Shown: positions 62,818 through 64,000 of the stretch, in pieces
Layout: every line of letters begins with the position of its first letter
How positions within the stretch are numbered: position 1 is the first letter of the stretch
NCBI RefSeq assembly: GCF_002266435.3
Contig: NZ_CP029426.2
Location: forward strand, 6,230,001 to 6,294,000
DNA length: 64,000 nt
DNA from: Bradyrhizobium amphicarpaeae
GTDB lineage: Bacteria; Pseudomonadota; Alphaproteobacteria; Rhizobiales; Xanthobacteraceae
Reading direction: 5' to 3'
Translations under genes and position numbers: made by a program
Notes under the pieces: model-generated
What the model was told of the DNA's origin: nothing
The model's database searches: none
The model's input: the letters and a program-made list of their open reading frames with translations, nothing else

Positions 62818-63117
62818 TCAGAGCTTCTCGACCTTGCCGTCGCTGATGATCTCGATCACCGTCGGCGCCGTCTTCATCTGCGCGGAATATTCGCGCCACA
62901 CCTTCATGTGCGGCGCCTTGGCATGCGCGGTGAGATCGTCGCGGGTCTCCCAGCGCTCGACCACCACATACAGATTGGGGTTGTTGACGCTGACATTGCC
63001 GTCATAGGAGATGCAGCCCTTCTCCTTGAGGGTCTCGACGGTGCAGGCCTTGTGTCCCTTGATGAAGTCGTCTTTGTTCTCCGGCTTCATGGGCGTGGTG
63101 GCGATGACATAGATCAT
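62818..63117 (-). CDS. Antibiotic biosynthesis monooxygenase (ABM)-domain protein, copy 2 in the urease operon
   Basis: 99 residues from the ATG at 63117; a longer in-frame reading to 63276 covers the neighbouring gene and is rejected. IYVIATTPMKPENKDDFIKGHKACTVETLKEKGCISYDGNVSVNNPNLYVVVERWETRDDLTAHAKAPHMKVW is a typical ABM/putative quinol monooxygenase fold of the YgiN type, including the paired HAKAPHM. It is a paralogue of the gene at 63141 with the same length. It lies 10 bp upstream of ureE. Confidence 0.85.
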   Translation of the reverse strand: MIYVIATTPMKPENKDDFIKGHKACTVETLKEKGCISYDGNVSVNNPNLYVVVERWETRDDLTAHAKAPHMKVWREYSAQMKTAPTVIEIISDGKVEKL

Positions 63118-63140
63118 GGGGTTATTCCCTGTTGTTCTTG

Positions 63141-63440
63141 TTAGCGGACGTCGATCTTCTCGGGTGTGATCACTTCGATCTTCGGCGGGGCCGTAAAGCA
63201 CTTCACCGCGACGCGGCCAAAGGTTTTCATGTGCTCCTGGCCGCGATGCGGCACCAGCGCCTCGGCGTTCTCCCACTGCTCGACGAACACCATCTTGGCA
63301 GGGTCGGTAACGCTCTCATGCAGGTCATAGGCGATATTGCCGGGCTCCTTCCGCGTCTCCTTGATGCAGGCGGTGGCGGCTGCAATGAATTCGGCGCGCG
63401 TCTCGGGCTTGATGGTCAGGGTGGCAACGACGTAGATCAC
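63141..63440 (-). CDS. Antibiotic biosynthesis monooxygenase (ABM)-domain protein, copy 1 in the urease operon
   Basis: 99 residues: IYVVATLTIKPETRAEFIAAATACIKETRKEPGNIAYDLHESVTDPAKMVFVEQWENAEALVPHRGQEHMKTF. Same fold and length as the next gene, but clearly diverged. YgiN-type proteins oxidise quinols or other aromatics without a cofactor, or act as stress dimers. It follows ureC by 128 bp and precedes its paralogue by 23 bp, on the same strand as the urease genes. Confidence 0.86.
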   Translation of the reverse strand: MIYVVATLTIKPETRAEFIAAATACIKETRKEPGNIAYDLHESVTDPAKMVFVEQWENAEALVPHRGQEHMKTFGRVAVKCFTAPPKIEVITPEKIDVR

Positions 63441-63568
63441 GAGAAATCCTCCCGGCTTTTCTTCTAGGGTTCGATAGCGGGCGGGACATTAGACCAGCCG
63501 GGATCGAACGCAAAACTGGAAAAGCCGCCCCCCGGACAAGCGCCCGGGACATGCGTTGAGGCGCTATT

Positions 63569-64000
63569 TCAGTACATGAAATATCGCTGTGCCATCGGCA
63601 GCACCTCGGCGGGGGCGCAGGTGAGCAATTCGCCATCGGCGCGCACCTCATAGGTCTCCGGATCGACCTCGATATTGGGCGTGGCGTCGTTGTGGATCAT
63701 GCTCTTTTTCGAGATTTTGCCGCGGGTGTTCTGGACCGCATAGAGCTTCTTCTCGATCCCGAGTTTTCGCGCGAGACCGCCGGTGATCGCGGCCTTCGAG
63801 GTAAACACCACGGACGACGCCGTGCGCGCCTTGCCGAAGGCGCCGAACATCGGCTGGTAATGCACCGGCTGCGGTGTCGGGATCGAGGCGTTGGGATCGC
63901 CCATCGGCGCGGCGACGATCGAGCCGCCCTTGACGATGCAGTCCGGCTTGACGCCGAAGAAAGCCGGCGACCACAGCACGAGATCGGCGAGCTTGCCCTT
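63569..64000 (-). CDS. ureC: Urease alpha subunit, C-terminal part
   Basis: 143 residues, continuing off the right edge. The reading frame gives [26 protein letters not shown], then [27 protein letters not shown] and the C-terminal MAQRYFMY, all typical of UreC. The nickel ligands and active-site flap cysteine lie further upstream and outside the window. The domain closes with a canonical C terminus, so the gene appears intact here. Confidence 0.96.
   Translation of the reverse strand, partial: KGKLADLVLWSPAFFGVKPDCIVKGGSIVAAPMGDPNASIPTPQPVHYQPMFGAFGKARTASSVVFTSKAAITGGLARKLGIEKKLYAVQNTRGKISKKSMIHNDATPNIEVDPETYEVRADGELLTCAPAEVLPMAQRYFMY

Noticed and set aside
1..64000. CRISPR array, prophage, insertion sequence, tRNA or rRNA gene
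   Set aside because: No regularly spaced direct repeats, no transposase or integrase motifs, no cloverleaf-like sequences and no rRNA blocks were seen on reading both strands.

Overview
The window reads as chromosomal DNA of a high-GC alphaproteobacterium of the Rhizobiales, most likely Bradyrhizobium or a close relative. I infer this from protein families (RcdA/DUF1465, DUF2865, DUF1192, OpgC, fused CysNC, a TfdA-alpha-like dioxygenase), from sites matching the alphaproteobacterial general-stress (EcfG) promoter consensus, and from short palindromic repeats in the intergenic gaps. There is no rRNA, no tRNA that I could see, no CRISPR array, no prophage and no transposase. Base composition looks even, so this is mostly core genome with scattered accessory genes.

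Layout. 1-2180: the start of an RND efflux pump and its lipoprotein adaptor (-). 2400-6698: a CFA-synthase-like methyltransferase, a MotA/TolQ-like channel with an OmpA-domain partner, a GNAT acetyltransferase and a small membrane protein. 6784-11656: an ABC exporter, ribosomal protein L31, the proteolysis adaptor RcdA, a candidate sRNA, a DUF1192 protein and a quinone oxidoreductase. 11796-16755: two c-di-GMP enzymes on either side of a DUF7662 protein. 16863-23652: GalU, a lytic transglycosylase, an animal-type haem peroxidase, an SGNH-like protein that lacks its usual serine, and a CsbD-like protein. 23820-31133: two divergent SDRs, a TfdA-like dioxygenase, YqgE, a DsbD-N-domain protein, a tiny cysteine-rich secreted protein, a flippase and a TauE exporter. 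31255-33802: a patatin-bdhA operon and a CAP lipoprotein. 33890-45433: a complete assimilatory sulfate pathway, made of uptake (Sbp-CysTWA), activation (CysD, CysNC), reduction (CysH, CysI) and sirohaem synthesis (CysG). Its two arms diverge from one AT-rich promoter region. 45787-52973: malate synthase G, a 51-residue membrane protein and two tandem 697-residue chemoreceptors. 53038-60517: envelope and stress genes, OpgC, a TetR regulator and an HWE histidine kinase. 60782-64000: the 3' part of a urease operon (ureC-ABM-ABM-ureE-ureF-ureG).

How the genes work together. Five sites match the EcfG/RpoE2 consensus GGAAC-N16/17-CGTT, four of them perfectly. They precede a 51-aa membrane protein, an L,D-transpeptidase/DUF2865 pair, an AI-2E-family transporter, a DUF883/holin-like pair and the CsbD-like gene. 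This points to an envelope-centred general stress regulon whose members are mostly uncharacterised. The other main new signals are a roughly 100-nt candidate sRNA with two anti-Shine-Dalgarno motifs (10004-10106), a shared upstream element in front of the two tandem chemoreceptors, and folded repeats in every convergent gap longer than about 90 bp.
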